Source: Clostridium sp. (GTDB lineage Bacteria > Bacillota > Clostridia > Clostridiales > Clostridiaceae). Taken from it: a stretch of DNA of 64,000 nt. Where the stretch lies: the NCBI RefSeq assembly GCF_017888565.1, contig NZ_JAGHFX010000035.1, forward strand, positions 1 to 64,000, in the 5' to 3' direction. The position numbers and the translations under genes were made by a program. Positions 28,445 through 36,887 of this stretch are shown in pieces (the first letter of the stretch is position 1; each line of letters begins with the position of its first letter). The notes below the pieces were generated by a model. The model saw only the letters and a list, made by a program, of their open reading frames with translations, was not told the origin of the DNA and did no database searches.

Positions 28445-29412
28445 AGATAAAAAAGAAGTTAGTTTTCATAATCTTATTTATAATGCTTATTTCTTCCTTT
28501 TTAGTATTATTAAATGAAGGTAAAAAAAAGGACGTTAAGGTTTATAATTTTTCAGTAATAATTAGAGGAAAAAATAGTGAAGGGTGGAGGATAATAAAAG
28601 AGGGGATGGAGCAAGCGGCTTCTGAGATGAACGTAAATATAAGATTTTTAACACTTTTAGAAGAAAATAGTATTAAAGAACAGACTGAATTAATAGAAAG
28701 AGAATTAAGTGATGGTGTAGATGCAATACTTATATCTCCAACAGATTACAAAGCTATGGCGAGTACTATAGAAAACGTGAGAAAAAAGATACCGGTAGTT
28801 TTATTTGAATCTAATATAAAAACTAAGCAAAATATACCATATATATCTTGTGACAATTATGAATTAGGGCAGAGTCTAGCAGAGGAAATAGTGAGAAATG
28901 GAAATACAAGAAGTAAAGTTTCTATTATAAAAAGTGATTTAGGATGTAGTAGTATAAATGAAAGATATTTAGGATTTATAGATGAAATAGAAAAAAGTAA
29001 AAATACTTATGAATTCTTAGAATTACCAAAGGATGAGGTGCAACTTTATAATAAAGTTAGAGAAATTATAGAGAATAATGAAACAGATGCAATAATTACA
29101 TTTGAACCAAGTATTTTAGAGAGTATAGGAAAAGCTAAGAAGTATGTATTAAGTACTAACAATTTAAAATCTGATGTTGAATTATATGGGACAGGAAGTA
29201 CAAGCTTGATAATATCTTTGATTGAAGAAAATATAATAAATTCAATAGCTATGCAAAATGAATTTAATGTTGGATATTTAAGTGTAAAGGCTTCTGTTTC
29301 ACAAATTGAGGAAAAATCAATTGATGATAGCATAATAACATCAACTATAATCAATAGTAGAAATATGTACTCTAAAGAAAATCAAAGGATGTTATTTCCC
29401 TTTGTAAGATGA
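28441..29412 (+). CDS. Membrane-tethered sugar-binding protein, probable sensor partner
   Basis: A 323-residue Peripl_BP_4 type protein. An N-terminal hydrophobic segment (about 5-22) lacks a lipobox cysteine, so it is a signal anchor or cleaved signal. Start is GTG, overlapping the kinase TGA, with AAGGAGG correctly placed. It lacks the calcium-loop of MglB, and its C-terminal lobe is divergent. Its coupling to a YesM kinase resembles XylFII-LytS of C. beijerinckii, where a binding protein presents the sugar to the kinase. Ligand not predictable. Confidence 0.8.
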   Translation: MKIKKKLVFIILFIMLISSFLVLLNEGKKKDVKVYNFSVIIRGKNSEGWRIIKEGMEQAASEMNVNIRFLTLLEENSIKEQTELIERELSDGVDAILISPTDYKAMASTIENVRKKIPVVLFESNIKTKQNIPYISCDNYELGQSLAEEIVRNGNTRSKVSIIKSDLGCSSINERYLGFIDEIEKSKNTYEFLELPKDEVQLYNKVREIIENNETDAIITFEPSILESIGKAKKYVLSTNNLKSDVELYGTGSTSLIISLIEENIINSIAMQNEFNVGYLSVKASVSQIEEKSIDDSIITSTIINSRNMYSKENQRMLFPFVR

Positions 29413-29440
29413 TAAATTTAATGCTTTATAGGAGGTTAGG

Positions 29441-30490
29441 GTGAAAAAGGGTAAAAGAATAATTAATATTTTTAGCTTAATGCTAATATCTACTCTTATT
29501 GTAGGCTGTAATAAAGAAAGCAATATTAAATTTAAAAAAGAAATTAAAATAGGGGTAACACTTTATAAGCAAGATGATACTTTCATATCTACAATCAGTA
29601 AAAATCTAGAAGAAATAGTTAAAGAAAATGAAAGTATTGATAAATCTAAAATAATACTTGATTTTGTTGATGCAAAAGGAAGTACAATAAATCAAGGTAA
29701 TCAAGTGGATAAGTTTATAAATCAAGAGTATGATGTTATATGTGTAAATTTAGTAGATAGAACAGCAGCATCAACTATAATTGATAAGGCGAAATCAGCA
29801 GATATTCCAATAATATTTTTTAATAGGGAGCCGGTAGAAGAAGATATGGATAGGTGGGATAAATTATATTATGTTGGAGCACAAGCTGAACAATCTGCAA
29901 GGTTACAAGCAGAGATAGTACTTGATGAATGGCTTTCTAAAAAAGATACAGTAGATAAGAACAAAGACAATAAGATTCAATATGTAATGCTTGAAGGAGA
30001 ACCAGGACATCAAGATTCTTCAATAAGGACAGAATATTGCATAAAGTCCATTACTGAAAAAGGTATCCAACTAGAAAAACTAGCAGATGATAGTGCGAAT
30101 TGGCAAAGTGATCAAGCTATAAGTAAAATGAATCAGTGGATTAAAGAGTTCGGAGATAAAATTGAAGTTGTATTTAGCAATAATGATGTTATGGCACTTG
30201 GCGCTATACATGCAATAAATTCGAGTGATGTATTTACTAAAAAGCCTCTAGTTGTTGGGATAGATGGGATAAAAGAAGCAATGGAATCAGTTAAGAAAGA
30301 TGAAATGCTTGGTACAGTTATAAGTGATTCTAAAGCTCAAGCTCAAGCAATATTTGATATTGCAGTAGCATTAGCCAAAGGTGATAGTGTAGAAGGAATA
30401 GATGAACTAGAAAATAATAAATATATAAAAGTTCCCCATACAAAAGTAGTTAAAGACAACGTGGATTTATATATAGAAAATAAAAAATAA
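29441..30490 (+). CDS. Second galactose/glucose-binding lipoprotein (MglB paralogue)
   Basis: A 349-residue lipoprotein with lipobox LIVGC (Cys near residue 23). It parallels MglB through its length: YKQDDTFISTI, NLVDRTAASTIIDKAK, NREPVEEDMDRW, DKNKDNKIQ at the calcium loop, and YVMLEGEPGHQDSS. The loop has N/K where MglB has G, so metal binding may be weaker. Start is GTG at 29441 after AGGAGG. It lies with the two-component genes rather than with mglA, suggesting a sensory or back-up import role. Confidence 0.88.
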   Translation: MKKGKRIINIFSLMLISTLIVGCNKESNIKFKKEIKIGVTLYKQDDTFISTISKNLEEIVKENESIDKSKIILDFVDAKGSTINQGNQVDKFINQEYDVICVNLVDRTAASTIIDKAKSADIPIIFFNREPVEEDMDRWDKLYYVGAQAEQSARLQAEIVLDEWLSKKDTVDKNKDNKIQYVMLEGEPGHQDSSIRTEYCIKSITEKGIQLEKLADDSANWQSDQAISKMNQWIKEFGDKIEVVFSNNDVMALGAIHAINSSDVFTKKPLVVGIDGIKEAMESVKKDEMLGTVISDSKAQAQAIFDIAVALAKGDSVEGIDELENNKYIKVPHTKVVKDNVDLYIENKK

Positions 30491-30496
30491 ATTTTT

Positions 30497-30526
30497 AAGA
30501 GTAGGGTAAATACTTACTCTTTTTTT
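30497..30526 (+). terminator. Terminator after the sensor operon
   Basis: Short stem AAGAGTA-G / C-TTACTCTT followed by seven T residues. Confidence 0.75.
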
Positions 30527-30573
30527 ATTAAAAATACCTAATAAATATACAATTTAAATATATAATTAATATA

Positions 30574-30601
30574 TTGACAACGGAGAAAATAATGCTATAA
30601 T
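30574..30601 (+). promoter_or_regulatory. Sigma-A promoter of the T-box leader
   Basis: TTGACA (30574-30579) and TATAAT (30596-30601) are both perfect, with 16-base spacing. Transcription should start near 30608, giving a leader of about 280 bases to the terminator. Confidence 0.85.
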
Positions 30602-30607
30602 TAAATC

Positions 30608-30890
30608 ATAGTAATCCGATATGAATTAAAGATTATGAAGAGGGAAAGTAATTAATGATAATTATAACAGAGAAGGTTAGTTGCTGAGATAGCCTATAAT
30701 TTTATTAATGAAGTGCACCTTGGAGTTGAAGGCCTGAATGTAATGAGTAGGGGCTTATGGGTTCTCCCATTATAGAGACAAGGTATTATAGTACCTAAAA
30801 TGAGATAGATATTTAAGTTATATCTAATCAGAGTGGAACCGTGGAAGTTTACCTTCTGCCTCTGTACAAACAGTGGTAGTAGGTTTTTTT
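30608..30890 (+). ncRNA. T-box riboswitch leader, cysteine specifier
   Basis: The T-box sequence AGTGGAACCGTGG lies at 30832-30844. It is followed by the terminator stem 30851-30883 and a run of T residues, the classic alternative-fold layout. The upstream Stem I has an AGAGA motif (K-turn/AG region) near 30670 and a distal hairpin closed by AGG/CCT near 30675-30695. On its 3' side the likely specifier is TGC at 30714-30716 (context AAGTGCACC), a cysteine codon. Uncharged tRNA-Cys would stabilise the antiterminator and turn on the cystine transporter downstream. Confidence 0.88.
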
Positions 30891-31116
30891 TTATTCATAC
30901 AATAGATTTAATTAATATATTTATTAATTATTGTATAAACTATTCATAGATTAATTATAGGATATAAATGATTGTATAATTAATCTAAAATTAACTTATT
31001 AGATAAAAATTTTAAAATACAACATTTAAAGAATTATCTTAAGAAATTTGCAGGCCAGCAAATAAATATTTAACTAAATATTAAATCATCTAAAATAAAT
31101 ATTAGGAGGATACAAA

Positions 31117-32418
31117 ATGAATATTAATTTAATATTAGCTATTATATTATCAATAGCAGCACTTTATATAATTTATTTAGTAAAATCAAAAACAGGAAAA
31201 TTTTCTTACTCAACACTGACTGCGTTAACAATAGGATTAATACTAGGTGCAATTTTTAAAGAGAATATTACGTTCCTTGAAGTAGTAGGAAAAGGGTATA
31301 TATCATTAATAAAAATGATAGTAGTTCCTTTAGTTATGGTATCAATAATAACAAGTATAATTAGACTTAAAAATTTAGATACTTTAAAATCAATTGGGCT
31401 TAAAACATTAGGAATATTACTTGGTACAACAGGTGTAGCAGCAATAATAGGAATTATTATTGGAAAGACTTTTAAATTAGGACAAGGGATAAGTTTTGTG
31501 GGGGCAGAAGGTTTTAAAGCAAGAGAAATACCAGCATTTTCAAAGGTATTATTAGACTTTTTACCATCAAATCCAGTAGCATCAGTGGTTAATAACCAAA
31601 TAATTCCAATAGTGATATTTTCACTTTTTGTAGCGATAGCTTTAGTTATTGAAGATAATAAAAATCCAGAGAAGGTTAAGCCATTTAAAGATTTCATTTT
31701 ATCAACTTATGAATTAGTTTTAAGTATAACAAGAATAGTATTGAAATTTATACCATATGGAGTTTTCGCATTAATTGCAACGGCGGCAGCTACAAATGGT
31801 ATGGATACAATAAAATCATTAATTAATGTTATATTAGCAGTATATATAGCTTGTATATTACAAATAGTATTAGTTCATACTCCATTAATAGCATTTGTTG
31901 CAAGAAAAAATCCGTTAAAGTTCTTTAAGAATATTTTCCCAGCTCAAGTTGTAGCTTTTACAAGTCAAAGTAGTTATGGAACATTACCAGTAACAATTAA
32001 GAGCTTAGTAGAAAATGCTAAGGTTTCTGAAAATATAGCAAGCTTTGTAGCTCCACTTGGATCAACCATTGGAATGAATGCTTGTGGTGGATTATATCCA
32101 GCAATAGTTGCAATTTTTGTAGCAAATGTATTTAATGTTGATATGACAATGTATCATTATTTCTTAATAGTATTAACAACAGTTATATCTTCAATAGGTA
32201 TAGCAGGAGTTCCTGGATCAGCAACTATGTCAACAACAGTTGTTTTATCAACTTTAGGATTACCTATAGAGGGTATGGCAATGGTAATGGCTGTAGATGC
32301 TATAATAGATATGATGAGAACAGCAACTAATGTTACAGGTTCTGCTGTTACAGCTTTAGTTGTTGATGAAACTGAAAAAAGAAAAGGGAGTGCTCCTATA
32401 GCACTTGGATCTAAATAA
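31117..32418 (+). CDS. tcyP: Dicarboxylate/amino acid:cation symporter, probable L-cystine transporter
   Basis: Polytopic carrier of 433 residues in the DAACS (SDF) family. It has the re-entrant loop signatures QSSYGTLPVTIKS and ATMSTTVVLSTLGLP, GMNACGGLYPA, and the DAIIDMMRTATNVTGSA segment of helix 8. The SQSSYGTLP form is that of the TcyP/YhcL cystine group rather than glutamate carriers. The cysteine T-box upstream supports cystine as substrate. ATG follows AGGAGG. Monocistronic. Confidence 0.85.
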   Translation: MNINLILAIILSIAALYIIYLVKSKTGKFSYSTLTALTIGLILGAIFKENITFLEVVGKGYISLIKMIVVPLVMVSIITSIIRLKNLDTLKSIGLKTLGILLGTTGVAAIIGIIIGKTFKLGQGISFVGAEGFKAREIPAFSKVLLDFLPSNPVASVVNNQIIPIVIFSLFVAIALVIEDNKNPEKVKPFKDFILSTYELVLSITRIVLKFIPYGVFALIATAAATNGMDTIKSLINVILAVYIACILQIVLVHTPLIAFVARKNPLKFFKNIFPAQVVAFTSQSSYGTLPVTIKSLVENAKVSENIASFVAPLGSTIGMNACGGLYPAIVAIFVANVFNVDMTMYHYFLIVLTTVISSIGIAGVPGSATMSTTVVLSTLGLPIEGMAMVMAVDAIIDMMRTATNVTGSAVTALVVDETEKRKGSAPIALGSK

Positions 32419-32449
32419 TTAGCTGAAAAAATAGATTGTGAAATAAATT

Positions 32450-32497
32450 ATAGCCCTATTAAACTAAAAGCAAAGAGTTTAATAGGGCTATATGTTT
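32450..32497 (+). terminator. tcyP terminator
   Basis: A 16-base perfect stem (ATAGCCCTATTAAACT and complement), ten-base loop, then ATG and T6. Confidence 0.88.
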
Positions 32498-32637
32498 TTT
32501 ATTATATAGTTAAAAATAAACTTGAAAATTGTATATGGATCATAGAATTTAATCAATGTTAGGAGTTATTACTTATAAAAAAATAGGCACTACATAGATA
32601 ATTATTATCTTCTGCAATACCTTTAAAATAATATTTA

Positions 32638-34308
32638 TTATTTAAGTAATTGAACTATATCTTCAAGCTTCTTGCCGCCAAAATACACTTTAGAGTCGTT
32701 GATTATTAGTGCGGGAACGCTCATTATTTTATGTTTATCTTTAATATCTTTGAAATTAGATAAATCTAGCATTTCTGTTTCTATATTAGGATTTTCTATA
32801 GCTATTCTTTGAGCTGCAGTTACAACTTCAGGGCAAACGTGGCAAGAAAGAGATACTGCAACTTTAATATTAGTTTTCTTATCTAGTGAGAGTGATTTAA
32901 TTTCATTTAGTAAATCTTCATTTAGTGATTGACCTGGACCAGCTAAATTGTAAATAGCAAGTATAAATGAATTTAATTCATGTCCTCCAGGGACTCCATG
33001 GAATTTAACTCCGCTGTAGTTACTATCTTTATCTAATAAAGCAACTACAGGATACTTATCTGCATGAATTTTAGATTCCATTTCAGTATTTTCACCTTTT
33101 TTATAGATTATAGCAGAAATTTTATCACTCAAGTCAGATATATCTAAAACTAAATCTCTTAATTCAATTGATTTTTTGTTACTTTCGTCAACTATTGATA
33201 CTAATGAAATGTTATTTTCTATTTTAGCTAATATACCTTTTAATTGGTTTCTTAAAGTGTCGTTTAATAAGTTGCTTTTTCCGGATAAAGTCTTATTATT
33301 AGAAGTAAGTACTTCATTTTTAGTCTCCACTTTTTCTTCAATAACTTCTTCTTCAACTATTCCGAGTCTTTCTTTTTCAGATGCAACATGTCTTTCAGCA
33401 TCTGTTGCTGCAATAGCACCATCAGCCACAGCTGTTACAACTTGTCTTAATAGCTTAGGTCTTAAGTCACCAGCAGCATAAACACCTTTAATATTAGTTT
33501 CCATATTTTCATTTGTTAAGATATATCCATATCGATCCATTTCTATTTTATCTTTAAATACTTTAGTCTGTGGCTCATAACCAACAAATACAAAGATACC
33601 AAATGTTCCATCTTCTTTAGGAGGGAAGTATTCTGACCTTTCATTAGTAACATTATTAATAAGTTTTACAGATCTTAGAACATCATCACCAACAGCTTCT
33701 ACAACTTCAGTATTAAATCTTATTTCGATATTTTTATTGGCTTTTACTTTATCACCTATAGATTTAGCACAAGTAAATTCAGGTTCCCTTGCTACTATAA
33801 TTACTTTTTTAGCAAATCTAGTTAAGTAAATGGCTTCTTCAGCAGCAGCATAACCTGCACCGATTACAAGAACCTCTAAGTCTTTAAAGAATTCTCCATC
33901 GCAAGTAGCACAGTAGGCAACACCTCTACCACCGTATTCAATCTCTCCAGGGAAACCTAATTTTCTTGGTGAAGCACCTGTTGCTATAATTACAGATCTA
34001 CCTTGAATTTCACCATTATTTGTCTTGATAATTTTTACATCTCCAGAAAAATCAACATCAACTACATCTGCTGTTTGGAATTTAACACCGAAGTTCTCAG
34101 CTTGGGTTCTCATATCTGAAGTTAAATTAGGGCCAGTTGTTTTTACAATACCAGGGTAGTTTACAATTTCGGCAGTACTATTAATTTGACCACCAGTATG
34201 CTCTTTTTCTATTATTAAAGTATTAAGCCTTGCTCTACCAGCATATAGACCAGCAGATAAACCAGCAGGACCACCACCGATTATAATTAAATCATATATT
34301 TTATTCAT
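32638..34308 (-). CDS. Thioredoxin reductase fused to a C-terminal AhpF-N-like domain (permuted AhpF)
   Basis: A 556-residue flavoprotein. Residues 1-310 form a complete TrxB unit: FAD-binding GGGPAGLSAG, redox motif CATC (C133, C136), NAD(P)-binding GAGYAAAEEA and AAGDLRPK. A Glu-rich linker (about 315-345) leads to a tandem thioredoxin-fold region with a CHVC redox pair (C489, C492), cis-Pro in MSVPALIIND and GG near the end. Ordinary AhpF has the thioredoxin pair at the N-terminus, so the order is reversed here. The upstream ahpC gene makes it the likely peroxiredoxin reductase. ATG follows GGAGGA. Confidence 0.88.
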   Translation of the reverse strand: MNKIYDLIIIGGGPAGLSAGLYAGRARLNTLIIEKEHTGGQINSTAEIVNYPGIVKTTGPNLTSDMRTQAENFGVKFQTADVVDVDFSGDVKIIKTNNGEIQGRSVIIATGASPRKLGFPGEIEYGGRGVAYCATCDGEFFKDLEVLVIGAGYAAAEEAIYLTRFAKKVIIVAREPEFTCAKSIGDKVKANKNIEIRFNTEVVEAVGDDVLRSVKLINNVTNERSEYFPPKEDGTFGIFVFVGYEPQTKVFKDKIEMDRYGYILTNENMETNIKGVYAAGDLRPKLLRQVVTAVADGAIAATDAERHVASEKERLGIVEEEVIEEKVETKNEVLTSNNKTLSGKSNLLNDTLRNQLKGILAKIENNISLVSIVDESNKKSIELRDLVLDISDLSDKISAIIYKKGENTEMESKIHADKYPVVALLDKDSNYSGVKFHGVPGGHELNSFILAIYNLAGPGQSLNEDLLNEIKSLSLDKKTNIKVAVSLSCHVCPEVVTAAQRIAIENPNIETEMLDLSNFKDIKDKHKIMSVPALIINDSKVYFGGKKLEDIVQLLK

Positions 34309-34370
34309 AAATTCCTCCTTAAAATTTCAAATATGTTATTAAGTAATAATAATTATTGATTAGTTTATTA

Positions 34371-34400
34371 AAAAAATAGCGAGTTTCCTCGCTAATTTTT
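34371..34400 (-). terminator. Hairpin between ahpC and the reductase
   Basis: Stem TAGCGAG / CTCGCTA with a short loop; T-runs exist on both strands. In the ahpC direction it could stop most messages, so the reductase would be made at a lower level than AhpC. Confidence 0.75.
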
Positions 34401-34454
34401 TAATATATGATTGGATATATAGTGAGGAGAAAATAGCTCTCCTTATGTTTTATA

Positions 34455-35018
34455 TTAAAGTTTACCAACTAAATCTAAGCTTGGTACTAAAGTTTCTTCA
34501 CCTGGAGTCCAGTTTGCAGGGCAAACTTGATCGCCGTGTTCAGCTACGAATTGAGCAGCTTGAACTTTTCTTAATAATTCTTCAGCATTTCTTCCAATTC
34601 CGTTTTGATGAACTTCGTAAGCTTGGATTTCTCCTTCAGGATTAACTATGAATGTACCTCTTAAAGCTAAACCTTCTTCTTCTATAAGAACTTCAAACAT
34701 TCTTGCTAATTTTCCAGTAGGGTCAGCTAACATTGGGTATTGAATTTTTCCTATTGTTTCTGTTGCATCAGCCCATGCTTTGTGAACGAAGTGAGTATCT
34801 TCAGATACTGAGTATATTTCAGCACCAATTTTTTTGAATTCTTCATAATGATCAGCTAAGTCTCCTAATTCAGTTGGGCAAACAAATGTAAAGTCTGCTG
34901 GGTAGAAGAAGAAGATTGACCATTTACCTAAAACATCTTCCTTTGATACTTCCTTAAAGTTACCATTGTGGTAAGCTTGAACTTTAAAATCTTCTATATT
35001 TTTTCCTATTAATGACAT
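34455..35018 (-). CDS. ahpC: Alkyl hydroperoxide reductase C (2-Cys peroxiredoxin)
   Basis: Typical AhpC of 187 residues that reduces hydrogen peroxide and organic peroxides. The peroxidatic cysteine is C47 in FVCPTEL, with catalytic Thr/Arg in the same pocket. The resolving cysteine lies in DQVCPANW. The C-terminal extension (TPGEETLVPSLDLVGKL) is usual for AhpC. ATG follows AAGGAGG. It heads an operon with the permuted AhpF-like reductase, behind a PerR-like operator. Confidence 0.96.
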   Translation of the reverse strand: MSLIGKNIEDFKVQAYHNGNFKEVSKEDVLGKWSIFFFYPADFTFVCPTELGDLADHYEEFKKIGAEIYSVSEDTHFVHKAWADATETIGKIQYPMLADPTGKLARMFEVLIEEEGLALRGTFIVNPEGEIQAYEVHQNGIGRNAEELLRKVQAAQFVAEHGDQVCPANWTPGEETLVPSLDLVGKL

Positions 35019-35056
35019 ATATTGTTTCCTCCTTGTTTTTAAAAATTACTATGTAT

Positions 35057-35087
35057 TAATAATAATTATTATTTAATAAAAAGTCAA
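35057..35087 (-). promoter_or_regulatory. ahpC promoter with PerR-like box
   Basis: On the minus strand TTGACT (35087-35082) and TATTAT (35064-35059) are 17 bases apart. TAATAATAATTATTA (35057-35071) overlaps the -10 box. It matches the PerR consensus TTATAATNATTATAA at 13 fixed-or-free positions of 15, with symmetric mismatches. The gene, a peroxidase, is a standard PerR target. In DNA this AT-rich the match could be partly chance. Confidence 0.6.
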
Positions 35088-35306
35088 TAGATTTAGCGAA
35101 AATAATTGATAATTTTTATCATTTGATTTTTTATTGCAATTATACAGAAATATATAACATTATTACCAAAATAGGAGTAATATTTACACATAATAATTAA
35201 ATAAAAATTAAGAAATTTAATACATATTGTTTTAGAGTTATATTTAGTATAAAATATATATAAAAAGTAGATTTTAAAAAGTAGATTTTTAGGGAGGATA
35301 ATATTC

Positions 35307-35558
35307 TTGAACAAGGGTGGAATTAGATTATATTATAAAAATCAGGAAGAGCTTAGCTATGCGCTAAGAGACTACATAGACGATTACTTTGAAGGTAACA
35401 TAGAGGATGAAGCTCTAGAAGAAAAAATATTTATGGTAATAGAAGCTAATAGAGCTAAATTTTATAAAGATGAAGAAATAGCTAAGAAACCAAAGCAAAT
35501 TTTAGGGAAAACAAGATTAAATGTATTAGAACAAATTTTAAAGAAAAAAAGGGGATAA
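35307..35558 (+). CDS. TIGR04540 family small protein
   Basis: An 83-residue cytoplasmic protein matching the clostridial TIGR04540 family by its pattern RLYYKNQEELSYALRDYIDDYF, acidic centre, and ILGKTRLNVLEQILKKKRG at the end. Function unknown. Start is TTG at 35307, with AGGGAGGA at 35291-35298. Single gene convergent with a glycosyltransferase. Confidence 0.75.
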   Translation: MNKGGIRLYYKNQEELSYALRDYIDDYFEGNIEDEALEEKIFMVIEANRAKFYKDEEIAKKPKQILGKTRLNVLEQILKKKRG

Positions 35559-35653
35559 TAACCTGATAAAGCAATCATTATTTAAGAATTTATGTTTATA
35601 AAACTTTAAATGGTTCCACTAATAATTTGGATTACTTATATTTGGGAATTAAT

Positions 35654-35690
35654 AAGAAGGACAAGTAGAAATACTTATCCTTCTTTTTTT
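35654..35690. terminator. Terminator between convergent genes
   Basis: Stem AAGAAGGA-AAGTA / TACTT-TCCTTCTT with a four-base loop and a T-run. The opposite strand also ends in T-rich sequence, so it may serve both genes. Confidence 0.8.
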
Positions 35691-36690
35691 AATTAAGCTT
35701 TTTTAAGTTTTCTAAATTAAAACCAAGCATTTCCGGTATGAAGTTTTTTAAGTTTATAAAATCTAATCTAAAATAATATGGGGAGTATTTTTCATAAAGC
35801 TCTAGATATAATTTTAGATTTTCTCGTGATTTTTCTATATTATTTAATTTTTCATAACATAAACTAATTAATAAATAGATTTCCCTAAAAGCATTATTTT
35901 CAAATAAAAAGCTTTCTCCTTTAAGAATAGCTTTTCTATATTTTTTTGCCTTATAATAAGTTTTTACAATTAAAAAAGAAATATAGCTATTTATATAGTA
36001 GTTATCATTTAGATCAATTGCTTTAATATAGTTGTTTATTGCTATAGTATATTTATTTAAAAGGAAATATTCATTTGCAATGTTATAGTAATATAAATAA
36101 TTTTTTTCTTTGGTGTCATAAGATAAATATATGGAAAGATTTCTATTACACCTATCTGTTAATTGTTTTTTATTATAATCATATCCAAAGTTATATAATA
36201 TAACTTCTAAATTTAAAATTTGATTTAAATATGAATCATTATATAAAGAGTTGCTAAGTTTTTCATTTATTTTTCCAGAAAAATAAAATCCAGAGTTATT
36301 CTTAATAATCCTAAGTAAATACTCGCCTTTATAAGGCTTATTATCTATTATGTTTATAAGTTTCAATCTGAATCCTAAATATAAAGAATCATTTAGAATA
36401 TTTTTTAATTTAGATACTTGAGTAGTGTCTAATGACTCATCGCAATCAATGCACAAAATCCAATCTTTAGACGCAACTTCTAATGCCTTATTTCTTACAG
36501 AGCTAAAGTTATTATTCCATGGAAACTTTATTATCTTTGCGTTGAATTCTTGGGCTATATTAGTAGTACTATCAGTGGATCCAGTATCAATTAAAATTAT
36601 TTCATCAGCAATACTTTTTATACTTTTAAGACATCTAGTTAAGTTTGTCTCTTCATTTCTAGCTATAATACAAACGCTTAAAGTATTCAA
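35689..36690 (-). CDS. Family 2 glycosyltransferase with TPR-like C-terminus
   Basis: A 333-residue cytoplasmic glycosyltransferase. The GT-A domain (about 1-200) starts with SVCIIARNEETNLTRCL and has the metal-binding triad region ILCIDCDESL. The C-terminal third consists of Tyr/Asn-rich helical repeats resembling TPRs (YYYNIANEYFLLNKYTIAI). TTG at 36690 is chosen because GGAGG lies nine bases upstream; an ATG at 36711 has no site. Acceptor unknown; related proteins decorate proteins or cell-surface glycans. Confidence 0.82.
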   Translation of the reverse strand: MNTLSVCIIARNEETNLTRCLKSIKSIADEIILIDTGSTDSTTNIAQEFNAKIIKFPWNNNFSSVRNKALEVASKDWILCIDCDESLDTTQVSKLKNILNDSLYLGFRLKLINIIDNKPYKGEYLLRIIKNNSGFYFSGKINEKLSNSLYNDSYLNQILNLEVILYNFGYDYNKKQLTDRCNRNLSIYLSYDTKEKNYLYYYNIANEYFLLNKYTIAINNYIKAIDLNDNYYINSYISFLIVKTYYKAKKYRKAILKGESFLFENNAFREIYLLISLCYEKLNNIEKSRENLKLYLELYEKYSPYYFRLDFINLKNFIPEMLGFNLENLKKLN

Positions 36691-36887
36691 AGAAAAGTTA
36701 CCTCCAAACAAAAATGGTTTTATTATAGAATATGATAATAAATAAAATATGCTAATAATAGAAAAATAGATATTACTATTAAATTCTACTTAAAACTACT
36801 TAATAAAGGGTATTTTATTAAAAATAAGCATAATATGATAATTAGGAATAAACTATTGTATATAAAATAAATAATTGGAGGAAGTCA

